From Cellulomonas sp. (GTDB lineage Bacteria; Actinomycetota; Actinomycetes; Actinomycetales; Cellulomonadaceae), in assembly GCF_015234515.1 (NCBI RefSeq), contig NZ_JADGMY010000023.1, forward strand, positions 430,266 to 494,265: DNA of 64,000 nt, written 5' to 3'. Shown piece after piece: positions 41,181 to 50,064 of the stretch. Under the pieces are notes generated by a model. That model was not told the DNA's origin. It saw nothing but the letters and a program-made list of their open reading frames with translations, and ran no database searches. Both the position numbers and the translations under genes were made by a program. Within the stretch, counting starts at the first letter, position 1. Each line of letters starts with the position of its first letter.

Positions 41181-42521
41181 GTGACGACCGACACCACCCC
41201 CGACCTCGGCACCGGCTCGGCGCCGCGGGTCGGCACCACGTACGGCGCGACGCCCGTCTTCGGGGCGCCGGCAGCCCCCGGCGACGAGGGCACGCGCCCG
41301 CTCCAGCACGACGCGCGGCGCCCCCCGCGCTGGTGGGGCAAGGCCCTGGCGATGGCGGTGCTCGCCGTGTTCGTCGGGATCTTCGCGTGGGGCGCGCTCG
41401 GCGCGCTGCAGACGCTGCTGGTCAACCTGCTGATCGCCTTCTTCATCGCGCTCGCCCTCGAGCCGATCGTCGTGTGGCTGGTGCGGCACGGGTGGAAGCG
41501 CGGCGGCGCGGCGGCCGTGGCGCTCCTGGGCGGCCTGGCGGTCACCATCGTGGTGTTCGCGCTGTTCGGCAACCTGTTCGTCCAGCAGCTCGTGCAGCTC
41601 GTCGGCTACGTGCCGGACCTCTACACGTCGGCGGAGAAGGCGATCGAGTCGCGGTTCGGGGTCGACGTGCCGGCCGTCGACGAGCTCGTGCGCCAGGGCG
41701 CCGAGGAGTGGGGCGGCGAGGTGGCCTCGGGTGCCCTGCTGGTGGGCACGACGATCCTCGGCGCGGTGTTCGCGGCACTGACGATCCTGCTGGTGACGTA
41801 CTACCTGCTGGCCGCCGGCCCCCGCTTCCGGGCGTCGATCTGCCGCTGGCTGACGCCGGACCGGCAGCAGGAGGTGCTGCGGCTGTGGGAGGTCACGCAG
41901 GTCAAGGTCTCGGACTTCATCACCACGCGCATCGTGCTGGCGGCCATCGCGACGGCGGCCACCTTCGCGTTCCTCGCGATCCTCGGCACGCCGTACTCGC
42001 TGCCGCTGGCGCTGTTCACGGGCGTGGTCTCGCAGTTCGTGCCGACGATCGGCACGTACATCGGTGGCGCGCTGCCCGTCGCCGTGGCCCTGACGTCGCA
42101 GGGCTTCCCGCAGGCGCTCGGCGTGCTCGCGTTCATCCTCGGCTACCAGCAGATCGAGAACCTGTGGCTCGCGCCCAAGGTGTCGGCGCGCGCGCTGGAG
42201 ATGAACGCGGCGGTGTCGTTCGTCGTCGTGCTGGCGTTCGGTGCGGTGTTCGGTGCGCTGGGGGCGTTCCTCGCGCTGCCGATCGCGGCGACCATCCAGG
42301 CGGTGGCCACCACGTACGTGCAGCGGCACGAGCTGGTGCGCTCGCACATGCTCCACGACCCGGGGGAGGGCGACGACGACGAGGACGCGGGCGACGACGA
42401 CGCGGGCGACGACGAGGACGCGGGCGACCCGGCGGGGCGCGGCGATCCCGGCACGGCGCGCGAGGCGGCGCGCGAGGTCGACCGGCGCGAGGACGACCGT
42501 CGCGGGGACGGTGACGTCTGA
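41181..42521 (+). CDS. AI-2E family transporter / PerM-like permease
   Basis: 446 aa from GTG 41181 (GGAGG upstream; an earlier in-frame GTG at 41106 exists). Eight helices with the family block VVSQFVPTIGTYIGGALPVAVAL and YQQIENLWLAPKVSARALEMNAAVSFVVVLAFGAVFGALGAFLALPIAA. The tail is a highly acidic run built of DDDEDAGDDDAGDDEDAGD repeats followed by a charged segment. Substrate unknown; some members are Na+(Li+)/H+ antiporters rather than AI-2 exporters. Confidence 0.92.
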   Translation: MTTDTTPDLGTGSAPRVGTTYGATPVFGAPAAPGDEGTRPLQHDARRPPRWWGKALAMAVLAVFVGIFAWGALGALQTLLVNLLIAFFIALALEPIVVWLVRHGWKRGGAAAVALLGGLAVTIVVFALFGNLFVQQLVQLVGYVPDLYTSAEKAIESRFGVDVPAVDELVRQGAEEWGGEVASGALLVGTTILGAVFAALTILLVTYYLLAAGPRFRASICRWLTPDRQQEVLRLWEVTQVKVSDFITTRIVLAAIATAATFAFLAILGTPYSLPLALFTGVVSQFVPTIGTYIGGALPVAVALTSQGFPQALGVLAFILGYQQIENLWLAPKVSARALEMNAAVSFVVVLAFGAVFGALGAFLALPIAATIQAVATTYVQRHELVRSHMLHDPGEGDDDEDAGDDDAGDDEDAGDPAGRGDPGTAREAAREVDRREDDRRGDGDV

Positions 42522-42535
42522 CGTCCGGCAAAGTC

Positions 42536-42577
42536 GCAACAGTCCTTGCGCAATAAATCTTGCGCAAGGACTGTTGC
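42536..42577. promoter_or_regulatory. 18-bp perfect inverted repeat with twin TTGCGCAA palindromes
   Basis: GCAACAGTCCTTGCGCAA / TTGCGCAAGGACTGTTGC around TAAATC. The inner ends are two copies of the self-palindromic TTGCGCAA, 14 bp centre to centre. It sits 38 bp before the small ORF and regulator operon, so an autoregulatory operator with overlapping promoter is likelier than a terminator, although it also follows the permease stop by 14 bp. Confidence 0.75.
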
Positions 42578-42615
42578 AGGTCCTGTCCGAGTGACAAGCG
42601 CACAGGAGGACCACC

Positions 42616-42756
42616 ATGAACCGCACGACCCGCCACCCCGCCCGCACCCCCCGCGTCCCACGCAGCACCCGCCCCGGGGACCGCACCGCCGAGCTCGAGG
42701 CCTACCGCCGCGACCGGCTGCTCGCCGAGGCGCAGCTGCGCACCCGGGTGCTCTGA
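42616..42756 (+). CDS. 46-aa basic small protein
   Basis: MNRTTRHPARTPRVPRS then GDRTAELEAYRRDRLLAEAQLRTRVL. Preceded by a strong AGGAGG at the right distance and followed 19 bp later by the HTH regulator gene. Arg-rich, with a short predicted C-terminal helix. No family recognised. Its operon position behind the large palindrome supports it being real. Confidence 0.7.
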   Translation: MNRTTRHPARTPRVPRSTRPGDRTAELEAYRRDRLLAEAQLRTRVL

Positions 42757-42775
42757 CCGTCGTCAGGAGACCCGC

Positions 42776-43366
42776 ATGACCGACACCGCCCCGACGCCGG
42801 CACCGGCCCCCGCGCTGCGCACGTCCGACCCCGCCGTGCTGCGCGCGCTCGCGCACCCGCTGCGCGTCGAGATCCTCGACCTGCTCGACGACCTGCGCGA
42901 GGCGACCGCGAGCGAGGTCGCCGAGCGCACCGACCAGACCGTCGCCAACTGCTCGTTCCACCTGCGCAGCCTCGAGAAGGCGGGCTTCGTCGAGCGGACC
43001 GAGCCGAGGGGCCGCGAGAAGCCCTGGCGCCCGGTGCACCGCTCGCGGCGCCTGGAGCCCGACCCGACCGACGCCGAGTCCATCCGCGACGTCGCGTCGG
43101 TCGCCGCGGTCGTCGTCCAGCGCGAGGCCGCGCGCGCGGCCGACTACTTCGCCGACCCGCGCGCGGCCGACCCGAGCCGCGTCCGGACGACCGTCCTGAC
43201 CGCCCAGCGGCTGTGGGCGACGCCCGACGAGCTCGAGGAGCTCGCGTCGCGCCTCACGGCCCTCGCCGACGCGTTCGAGGGGCGGGACGAGGACCCGTCG
43301 CTGCGGCCCGAGGGTGCGGTGCTCGCACGGTTCTTCGGCGTGCTGCACCCCGAGCTGCGCGACTGA
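42776..43366 (+). CDS. ArsR-like winged-helix regulator (HTH_20)
   Basis: 196 aa. DNA-binding domain near the N terminus: DPAVLRALAHPLRVEILDLLDDLREATASEVAERTDQTVANCSFHLRSLEKAGFVERTE. A helical C-terminal region (AAVVVQREAARAADYFADPRAAD) probably forms the dimer or ligand part. RBS AGGAGA. No transporter follows, so its targets besides itself are unknown. Confidence 0.92.
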   Translation: MTDTAPTPAPAPALRTSDPAVLRALAHPLRVEILDLLDDLREATASEVAERTDQTVANCSFHLRSLEKAGFVERTEPRGREKPWRPVHRSRRLEPDPTDAESIRDVASVAAVVVQREAARAADYFADPRAADPSRVRTTVLTAQRLWATPDELEELASRLTALADAFEGRDEDPSLRPEGAVLARFFGVLHPELRD

Positions 43367-43406
43367 GCCGGCGACCCGGCCCGCAGGACGGTCCGGCGCC
43401 GGGCCC

Positions 43407-44222
43407 TCAGCGGGCGTCGTGCAGCAGTGCGAGGGCGGCGCGCAGACGATCGACGTCCACCTGGCCGGGCGCGCTCGCGGCCCCGGCGCTGGCGAACGTC
43501 ATCGCGGAGCCGAACACGCCGCCCGCGAGGCGGCTGACCACGCCCAGCGCGCCCATCGCGACGGTCACGACCGGCCGGTCGGCGTCCCGCGCGAACGCGC
43601 GCGTCGCGGTGAGCAGGGCCAGGACGTCGTCCGGGTCGTGCGGCATGACCGCGACCTTGCAGACGTCGGCCCCGACGTCGCGCTGGCGGCGCAGGAGCGC
43701 GACGATCTCGTCGGCCGGCGGCGTGGCCGCGAAGTCGTGGTGCGACACGACGACGGCCAGCCCGGCGGCCCGCGCCCGGGACACGAGGTCCGCCACGCCG
43801 GGTGTCGCGAGCTCGACGTCGATCGCGTCGGCGGTCCGCCCGCCCACCTCGGCACCCTCGGCCCCGGCGCCGTCGATCACCGCGCCGTCGATCACCGCGT
43901 CGACGATCGCCGCGTAGGCGTCGTCGTCGGCGGCCTGCGCCCCGCCCTCGCGGGCCGAGCGGAACGTCGCGAGTAGCGGGACGGTCGCCGGCAGCGCGGC
44001 CCGGACGGCCGCGACGGCCGCGCGCGCGACCGCGGGGTCGAGGGCCGATCCCGTGAGGTGGTCGAGGCGCAGCTCGACGACGTCCGCGGCACCGTCCGGC
44101 AGCGCCCGGGCGGCCGCGGCGGCGTCCTCGGGCGTCGCCGCCACGATCGGCACGCAGACCTGCGGGGTCCCCGCGCCCAGGGTCGTCCCGCGCAGCCGGA
44201 GCACGCCGTCGATCGTCGTCAT
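43407..44222 (-). CDS. aroD: Type I 3-dehydroquinate dehydratase
   Basis: 271 aa. PQVCVPIVAATPED opening, VVELRLDHL, catalytic His in VVVSHHDFAATPP and Schiff-base Lys in CKVAVMPHDPDD, then TVAMGALGVVSRLAGGVFGSAMTFASAG closing. Step three of the shikimate pathway. A short in-frame repeat (AVIDGAVIDGAGAEGAE, about residues 107-123) appears to be a local duplication not usual for the family. Confidence 0.94.
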   Translation of the reverse strand: MTTIDGVLRLRGTTLGAGTPQVCVPIVAATPEDAAAAARALPDGAADVVELRLDHLTGSALDPAVARAAVAAVRAALPATVPLLATFRSAREGGAQAADDDAYAAIVDAVIDGAVIDGAGAEGAEVGGRTADAIDVELATPGVADLVSRARAAGLAVVVSHHDFAATPPADEIVALLRRQRDVGADVCKVAVMPHDPDDVLALLTATRAFARDADRPVVTVAMGALGVVSRLAGGVFGSAMTFASAGAASAPGQVDVDRLRAALALLHDAR

Positions 44223-44293
44223 GCGTCGATTGTCGCCGCATCGCGGCGCGGGTGCGGCGTCCGTCCGGGAAGGTCCCTCGGGTGGTCGGGCCC

Positions 44294-44851
44294 TCAGGTG
44301 GTGGGACGGGCGGCGAAGGTCGCCCACACGTGCTTGCCCGACGCGTCGGCCCACCAGCCGACGTCGGAGGACAGGCGGCGAGCGATCTGCAGACCGAACC
44401 CGCCCTCGCCGGCCTCGCGGCCGGCGGCCAGGACCGGCGCGTGCGCGGTGTCACCGTCGGACACCACGACGAGCACCTCGTGCCCGTCGAGGAGCAGCTG
44501 GACCTGGGCGGGGGTGCGCCCGTGCGCCAGCGCGTTGGTGGCGAGCTCCGAGGTGACGAGCACGACGTCGTCCGGCACGCCGTCAGTGTCGTCGGACGGC
44601 GCGACCGACGCGGCGAGCTGGTCGCGCAGGTCGCTGCGCAGGGCCCGCAGCTCGACGGGGTCCTCGAGCACCCACCGGCGCACCGGGACGAACTCGGCAC
44701 CCGGCCGGGTGGCCGGCAGGGAGCGCCCGGCCGGCGCGTGCGAGAGCGCGTCGTCCGGCGGGAGCGCGGCGGGCGGCAGCGGCGCCGGGGTGCTCGGGAG
44801 GCTCACGCCGTCGGGGGCGTCGGGCGACGTGAACCGGTACTCGTCGCTCAT
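44294..44851 (-). CDS. RsbW-like ATP-binding protein (anti-sigma type)
   Basis: 185 aa. HATPase_c_2 domain: LVTSELATNALAHGRTPAQVQLLL (N box), VVVSDGDTAHAPVL and GGFGLQIARRLSSDVGWW (G box). About 70 disordered residues precede it (Pro-rich, LPSTPAPLPPAALPPDD). Such proteins bind sigma factors or antagonists in partner switching. The SpoIIE phosphatase at 50065 could belong to the same type of pathway but is not adjacent. Confidence 0.9.
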   Translation of the reverse strand: MSDEYRFTSPDAPDGVSLPSTPAPLPPAALPPDDALSHAPAGRSLPATRPGAEFVPVRRWVLEDPVELRALRSDLRDQLAASVAPSDDTDGVPDDVVLVTSELATNALAHGRTPAQVQLLLDGHEVLVVVSDGDTAHAPVLAAGREAGEGGFGLQIARRLSSDVGWWADASGKHVWATFAARPTT

Positions 44852-45146
44852 CTCTCCCGCACCCCCTCCCGGCTCCTCGCCCTCGCCCGCGTCCGTCTCG
44901 GCGTGTCCGTGCCCGGCGTTTCCGCCACGGTAGGCGTCCTCGCGCGATCCCACCACCGAGGGACGGGCCGTGTCGCCGCCGACACGGACGGTTGTCCGAC
45001 CGCGTCGACGGGCGCCTCGTCCCCGGACCTGCAGGGGGACCTGCCCGGACGGGGCAGAGGGTACTCCGGTGTCGGAGGGCGTCGGTAACGTCGGGACGAG
45101 GTCGGGGCAAGGCCTGTGGACGCGCATCAGGACGAGGGGGACGGCG
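44852..45146. other. Gene-poor gap of 295 bp
   Basis: Divergent intergenic region between the RsbW-like gene and the LLM oxidoreductase. I see promoter space only. No repeat, RNA gene or convincing hairpin was noticed. Confidence 0.5.
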
Positions 45147-45995
45147 ATGAAGCTCGGGTTCGTGGGCAGCTTCGGGACGGTGCACGAGGTGGTGGACCTC
45201 GCGGTCGACGTCGAGCAGCACGGCTGGGACGGGTTCTTCACGTGGGACGGCGTGGACCTCGAGGGCATGGAGGCGTGGGACCCGTGGGCGGTCCTCGCGG
45301 CGGCGGCCGTGCGCACCGAGCGCGTCACGCTCGGTGCGCTGGTGTTCGCGCTGCCGCGCCGGCGCCCCTGGGTGTTCGCCAAGCAGGCGGTCACCGTGGA
45401 CCACCTGTCGGGCGGGCGGCTCGTCCTCCCGGTGGGCCTGGGGGTCCCCATGGACCGCGCCGTGGCGGGCGTCACCGGCGAGGCGGCGACGCTCCGGGAA
45501 CGCGCCGAGCGGTTCGACGACGCGTTGACGGTGCTCGACCGGTCGTTCACGGGTGAGCGGTTCGACGTCGACGGGACGCACCTGCACGTCGACGGGATGC
45601 AGCTGCGGCCCGTCCCGGTCGCGCGGCCGGACGGCCGCACGCGCATCCCGCTGTGGGTCGTGGGCTCCTTCCCCTCGGACCGGTCGATGGGGCGCGCGGT
45701 CCGCTACGACGGCGTCGTGCCGCAGCACCGGGGGGAGCGCGCGGAGCAGGAGCTCGAGCCGCAGGACGTCGCGGACGTCGTCGCGTGGGTGCGGGAGCAC
45801 CGGGCCGCGGACGCCGGACCGTTCGACGTCGTCCTGCACGGTGCGCTGCCGGCGGACCGCGGCGCGGCGCGCGACCGTCTCGCCGCGCTCGCCGAGGCCG
45901 GTGCCACCTGGTTCATCGACGCGCTGTGGGACCCGTCGACCGCGACGCCGCAGACGCTGCGCGAGCGGGTGCGCCAGGGGCCGCCCCGGCCGTGA
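45147..45995 (+). CDS. LLM-class (luciferase-like) flavin/F420 oxidoreductase
   Basis: 282 aa TIM-barrel enzyme. WDGFFTWDGVDLEGMEAWDPWAVLAAAAVRTERVTLGALVFALPRRRPWVFAKQAVTVDHLSGGRLVLPVGLG is the luciferase-like signature region. Such enzymes use FMN or, in actinobacteria, F420. Substrate unknown. ATG 45147 begins directly with the first beta strand (MKLGFVG). Confidence 0.92.
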   Translation: MKLGFVGSFGTVHEVVDLAVDVEQHGWDGFFTWDGVDLEGMEAWDPWAVLAAAAVRTERVTLGALVFALPRRRPWVFAKQAVTVDHLSGGRLVLPVGLGVPMDRAVAGVTGEAATLRERAERFDDALTVLDRSFTGERFDVDGTHLHVDGMQLRPVPVARPDGRTRIPLWVVGSFPSDRSMGRAVRYDGVVPQHRGERAEQELEPQDVADVVAWVREHRAADAGPFDVVLHGALPADRGAARDRLAALAEAGATWFIDALWDPSTATPQTLRERVRQGPPRP

Positions 45996-46025
45996 GGAGC
46001 CGCGGCGTGTCGGACGCGGCGTCCC

Positions 46026-46688
46026 TCAGGAGGGTGCGCGGGCGGGGCGGGACATCGGGTAGATGAGCGGGCCGGCCGGGGCGAGCGGGACGACCGCATG
46101 CGCGTCGGTGTACCCGCGACGCCGGTAGTAGCCGACGTTCGTCTGGTTGGTCGTCTCCAGGTACGACGGGGCGCCCAGGGTGTCGAGGTCGGCGAGGAAC
46201 CGCCGCAGGAGCACGCTCCCACGGCCCGCGCGCTGCAGGTCCGGGCGGACCCCGAAGGCCTCGACGTACCAGCTGTCCTGGGGCACGCCGCGCGACGTCA
46301 GCTCGCCGAACCGGATGATCCCCCGGCTGTGCTCGCGCGTGTGGAGGGCGATGCGGGCCAGTCGCCCGCTCTGCCGCAGCCAACGGCCCAGGGTCATCGG
46401 GTAGGTCTGCGGCGGGTAGATCGCCAGCACACCGGTGACCTCGTCGCCGAGCTTGGTGGCCAGCACCCGGCCGTGGCGCAGACCGTCGGCGAGGGTCATG
46501 CGGTACACCTCGCGCAGCTCGCGCGTGCGCCGCGCGGTGACGGGGAAGAGGTGGGCGTAGCCGGGGTCGTCCGCCAGGGCCGCCGCCAGCACCGCCGCCG
46601 CCTGCGTGCGGTCGCGGGGGTCGAGCCACCCGAGCGAGTCGGGCGGGTCGACGCGCGACGTCGTCTCTGGCCGTCCCCCTGCGTCCAT
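46026..46688 (-). CDS. GNAT-family acetyltransferase
   Basis: 220 aa from ATG 46688; a TTG at 46724 in frame is possible. Acetyl-CoA-binding region YVEAFGVRPDLQRAGRGSVLLRRFLADLD and C-terminal LETTNQTNVGYYRRRGYTDAHAVVPL are typical of GNAT proteins. Substrate unknown. Confidence 0.88.
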   Translation of the reverse strand: MDAGGRPETTSRVDPPDSLGWLDPRDRTQAAAVLAAALADDPGYAHLFPVTARRTRELREVYRMTLADGLRHGRVLATKLGDEVTGVLAIYPPQTYPMTLGRWLRQSGRLARIALHTREHSRGIIRFGELTSRGVPQDSWYVEAFGVRPDLQRAGRGSVLLRRFLADLDTLGAPSYLETTNQTNVGYYRRRGYTDAHAVVPLAPAGPLIYPMSRPARAPS

Positions 46689-46948
46689 GAGCGCATCGTC
46701 ACCCGGACGTGCGTCCAGGTGCAACCGGAACGACGGATTTGACCCGGTGGCCCGCTCCGCCGCGCACTGCGAGACCGTGCGGGGCGCACCCGGCTGGGGA
46801 GGAGGGGTGAAGATCCGAGCAAAACCGTGCCGTGCGAGCCCGCCGGGATGACAGGCTCAGACGGTCCCCGCGCGTGGCGCCACGACGTCGTGCGCGCCCG
46901 CCCGGATCCGAGGGCTGGACGCGGGGCACACGACAGGAGGACATCACG

Positions 46949-48943
46949 GTGGGTACGGCGCTGACGACGGGACGGGCCCGTGCCCGGCGGTGGGCCGGGA
47001 CGGGCGCGGTCGTCGCCCTGACGGTGGTGGCGCTGCAGGGCTGCAGCGCGGACGCACCGGACGCGCGCCCGGCCGCCGAGGCGCTCGCCTCCGCCCTCGA
47101 GTCGGGGGACTTCACGGACGTGCCGCTGGACGCCGACGCCCCCGCACCCGCGGACCTGGCCGCCACGCGGACCGCGGTCGTCGAAGGGCTGGGGGAGTCG
47201 GTCGCCACGGTCGAGGTCGGTGACGTGGCCCTCGCCGACGACGAGCTGACCGCGACCGCGCCCCTCACCGTCACGTGGGACGTGCCGTGGACCGACGCGG
47301 ACTGGACGTACACGGCGGCGGCGCAGCTGGTGCGCGACGAGGACGACGACGAGCAGCCGTGGCGCGCGCGCTGGGCGCTGCCGCTGCTGGCGCCCGACCT
47401 GACCGAGGGGGAGCGCCTCACCGTCGGCCGCCGGGCGGCCGAACGCGGCCCGGTCCTGGGCCAGGGCGACGCACCCCTCGTCGAGAAGCGGCCCGTCTCC
47501 CGGATCGGCATCGACAAGCAGCACGTCGCCGAGGCGCAGGCCGACCCGGACGCCGCAGCCCGTGCCCTGGCGGCCGCGCTCGCGATGGACGCCGACGCGT
47601 ACGCGCAGCGGGTCGCCGACGCGGGACCGCAGGCGTTCGTCGAGGCCATCGTCGTGCGGGCGGGGGACCCCGCGTACGACGTGGCCGCGCTCGACGCGCT
47701 GCCCGGTGTCAACGTCGTCGCGGACGAGCTGCCGCTCGCGCTGACCCGCACGTTCGCGCGGGCGATCCTGGGGACGGTCGGCGACGCGACCGCGGAGATC
47801 GTCGAGGCGTCGGCGGGCGCGGTCGCCGCGGGTGACAAGACAGGACTGTCGGGGCTGCAGCGCCAGTACGACGCCCAGCTGCGCGGCACCCCGGGTGTCG
47901 TGGTCCAGGCGGTCGCCGAGGGGTCCGGCGCGTCGCGCGTCCTGCTCGACGTGCCGCCCGTCGCGGGTGAGCCGCTGCGCACGACCCTCGACCCGGTCCT
48001 GCAGCAGCGCGCCGAGGGCGTCCTCAGCGGCCTGGCGCCGGCATCGGCGATCGTCGCGGTGCGACCGTCGACGGGCGAGGTGCTCGCGGCCGCGAACGGC
48101 CCGGGCAGCGGCGGCCTGTCGACCGCCACCGTCGGGCAGTACGCACCCGGCTCCACGTTCAAGGTCGTCAGCGCCCTGGCCTACCTGCGCGGCGGCCTGA
48201 CGCCGGACTCCTCGGTGAGCTGCCCGCCGACCACCACCGTCGACGGGCGCTCGTTCCAGAACTTCCCCGGCTACCCGGCCGCGGCCCTCGGCGACGTGCC
48301 GTTCCGGACGGCGTTCGCCCACTCCTGCAACACGGCGTTCATCGGCTCCCGTGACCTGGCGGGTGACGGCGCGCTCCTCGCCGCGGCGCGGTCGCTCGGC
48401 CTCGAGCCGGCGGCGGAGCTCGGGTTCCCGGCGTTCCTGGGGACCGTGCCGGACGGCGCGTCGGCGACGGCCCACGCCGCCTCGGTCATCGGTCAGGGCG
48501 AGGTCCTCGCCTCCCCGCTGGGGATGGCGACCGTCGCGGCGTCGGTCGGCGCGGGCCGCACGGTGGTCCCGTCCCTGGTGGTGCGCGGGGAGGACGCCGC
48601 GACGACCGACGAGCCCGCGGACGACGCGGTGGACGACGAGCCCGCGGACGACGCCGCGGACCTGCCGCCGGCACTGCCGCTCACGGGGGACGAGGCCGCC
48701 GCGCTGCAGGCCATGATGCGGGCCGTCGTCACGGAGGGCGGCGCCGGTCTGCTGGCCGACGTGCCGGGCGAGCCCGTGCTCGCGAAGACCGGCACGGCGC
48801 AGTTCGGTCAGGACGCGGACCTGCGCAACCACGCCTGGATGATCGCCCTGCAGGGCGACCTCGCGGTTGCGGTGTTCGTGGGCGAGGGGGACTACGGTTC
48901 GACGACAGCAGGTCCGCTGCTGAAGGCGTTCCTGGCCGGCTGA
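46949..48943 (+). CDS. Penicillin-binding protein (MecA_N-type transpeptidase) with lipobox
   Basis: 664 aa. The N terminus VVALTVVALQGCSAD ends in LQGC, a plausible lipoprotein box, whereas most class B PBPs keep an uncleaved helix. An NTF2/MecA_N-like domain (about 30-150) is followed by the transpeptidase domain with SxxK in PGSTFKVVSAL (about 402), SxN in AHSCNTAF and KTG in LAKTGTAQF. A Asp/Glu-rich insertion (EPADDAVDDEPADDAAD) precedes the KTG box. GTG 46949 has AGGAGG upstream. It cross-links peptidoglycan; its similarity to PBP2a-like proteins suggests lower beta-lactam affinity, which is an inference. Confidence 0.92.
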   Translation: MGTALTTGRARARRWAGTGAVVALTVVALQGCSADAPDARPAAEALASALESGDFTDVPLDADAPAPADLAATRTAVVEGLGESVATVEVGDVALADDELTATAPLTVTWDVPWTDADWTYTAAAQLVRDEDDDEQPWRARWALPLLAPDLTEGERLTVGRRAAERGPVLGQGDAPLVEKRPVSRIGIDKQHVAEAQADPDAAARALAAALAMDADAYAQRVADAGPQAFVEAIVVRAGDPAYDVAALDALPGVNVVADELPLALTRTFARAILGTVGDATAEIVEASAGAVAAGDKTGLSGLQRQYDAQLRGTPGVVVQAVAEGSGASRVLLDVPPVAGEPLRTTLDPVLQQRAEGVLSGLAPASAIVAVRPSTGEVLAAANGPGSGGLSTATVGQYAPGSTFKVVSALAYLRGGLTPDSSVSCPPTTTVDGRSFQNFPGYPAAALGDVPFRTAFAHSCNTAFIGSRDLAGDGALLAAARSLGLEPAAELGFPAFLGTVPDGASATAHAASVIGQGEVLASPLGMATVAASVGAGRTVVPSLVVRGEDAATTDEPADDAVDDEPADDAADLPPALPLTGDEAAALQAMMRAVVTEGGAGLLADVPGEPVLAKTGTAQFGQDADLRNHAWMIALQGDLAVAVFVGEGDYGSTTAGPLLKAFLAG

Positions 48944-48988
48944 CGCGAGGACGCCCCGCCGCAGGCACGTCGACGTCAGGGGGGAACG

Positions 48989-49966
48989 ATGACCGCACGC
49001 CACGTGCCGGGAGGTCCCGGCTGGCTACGCCCGCTGCCGGGCACGGGCCTGACCGTGAGCGCGCTCGCGCTCGGTGGCAGCCCGCTGGGCGGCATGCCGG
49101 AGAACTACGGGCACGACGTCTCACCCGAGCTCGGCATCGACACCGTCCGGGCGGCGCTGCAGAGCGACATCCGGTTCATCGACACCTCCAACGGGTACTC
49201 GGGCGGTGAGAGCGAGCGCCGCATCGGTGCTGCGCTGACGGCCGTCGGCGGACTGCCTCCGGGGTACGTGGTCGCCACCAAGGTGGACCCGGAGGGCGGC
49301 GACTACTCGGGCGAGCGCGTGCGCCGCTCGGTGCTCGAGTCACGCAGCAGGCTCGGCCTGGACCACCTGCCGCTCGTCCACCTGCACGACCCCGAGTTCC
49401 ACGAGTTCGACGACCTCACCGGACCGGACGGGGCGGTCGAGGCCCTGGTGGAGCTGCGCGACACGGGCGCCGTGGGGGCGATCGGGCTCGCGGGCGGACG
49501 CGTGCAGGAGATGGCCCGCTACCTGGCGCTCGGCGTGTTCGACGTCCTGCTCGTGCACAACCGCTGGACGCTCGTCGACCGGTCCGCCGGCGCGATCATC
49601 GCCGAGGCGCGGTCGCAGGGCATGGGCGTCCTCAACGCCGCCGTGTACGGCGGCGGGATCCTGGCCCGCGGCCCGGGCGGCACGCCGTCGTACGGGTACC
49701 GTCCCGCGCCGCCGCTGCTGCTGGAGGCGGTCGACGAGATGCGCGCCGTGTGCGCCCGGTACGGCACCGACCTGAGGACGGTGGCGCTGCAGTTCTCGCT
49801 GCGCGACGAGCGGTTCGCGGCCACGATCGTCGGGATGTCGCAGCCGGAGCGGGTCGTCCAGACGCTCGCGGCGGCCGCGGCGGTGCTCCCCGACGACCTC
49901 TTCGACGAGCTCGAGACTCTCGTGCCGCCGTCCGGTACCTGGCTCGACGCCCCGTTCGACGGCTGA
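48989..49966 (+). CDS. Aldo/keto reductase
   Basis: 325 aa, AKR barrel. The catalytic set is Asp and Tyr in FIDTSNGYSGGESERRIG, Lys in VVATKVDPEG and His in LPLVHLHDPEF. The C-terminal IVGMSQPERVVQTLAAA region binds the NADP phosphate. It resembles the L-fucose/D-threo-aldose dehydrogenase subgroup. Substrate inferred only at subgroup level. RBS GGGGAACG. Confidence 0.93.
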   Translation: MTARHVPGGPGWLRPLPGTGLTVSALALGGSPLGGMPENYGHDVSPELGIDTVRAALQSDIRFIDTSNGYSGGESERRIGAALTAVGGLPPGYVVATKVDPEGGDYSGERVRRSVLESRSRLGLDHLPLVHLHDPEFHEFDDLTGPDGAVEALVELRDTGAVGAIGLAGGRVQEMARYLALGVFDVLLVHNRWTLVDRSAGAIIAEARSQGMGVLNAAVYGGGILARGPGGTPSYGYRPAPPLLLEAVDEMRAVCARYGTDLRTVALQFSLRDERFAATIVGMSQPERVVQTLAAAAAVLPDDLFDELETLVPPSGTWLDAPFDG

Positions 49967-50064
49967 GGGCCGAACGTGCACACCGCCGCGATCCGGCCGG
50001 CGGGCCATCGACTAACCTCACCGACGACGTGAGCGCGCGCCGCGCGCCGGGGGACGGAGCGCGC

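Noticed and set aside
44852..45146. Possible small RNA or gene in this 295-bp gap
   Set aside because: No hairpin, ribosome site with ORF, or conserved motif could be supported.
46496..49003. 835-codon minus-strand open frame over the penicillin-binding protein
   Set aside because: Shadow of the PBP gene, whose three catalytic motifs lie on the plus strand.
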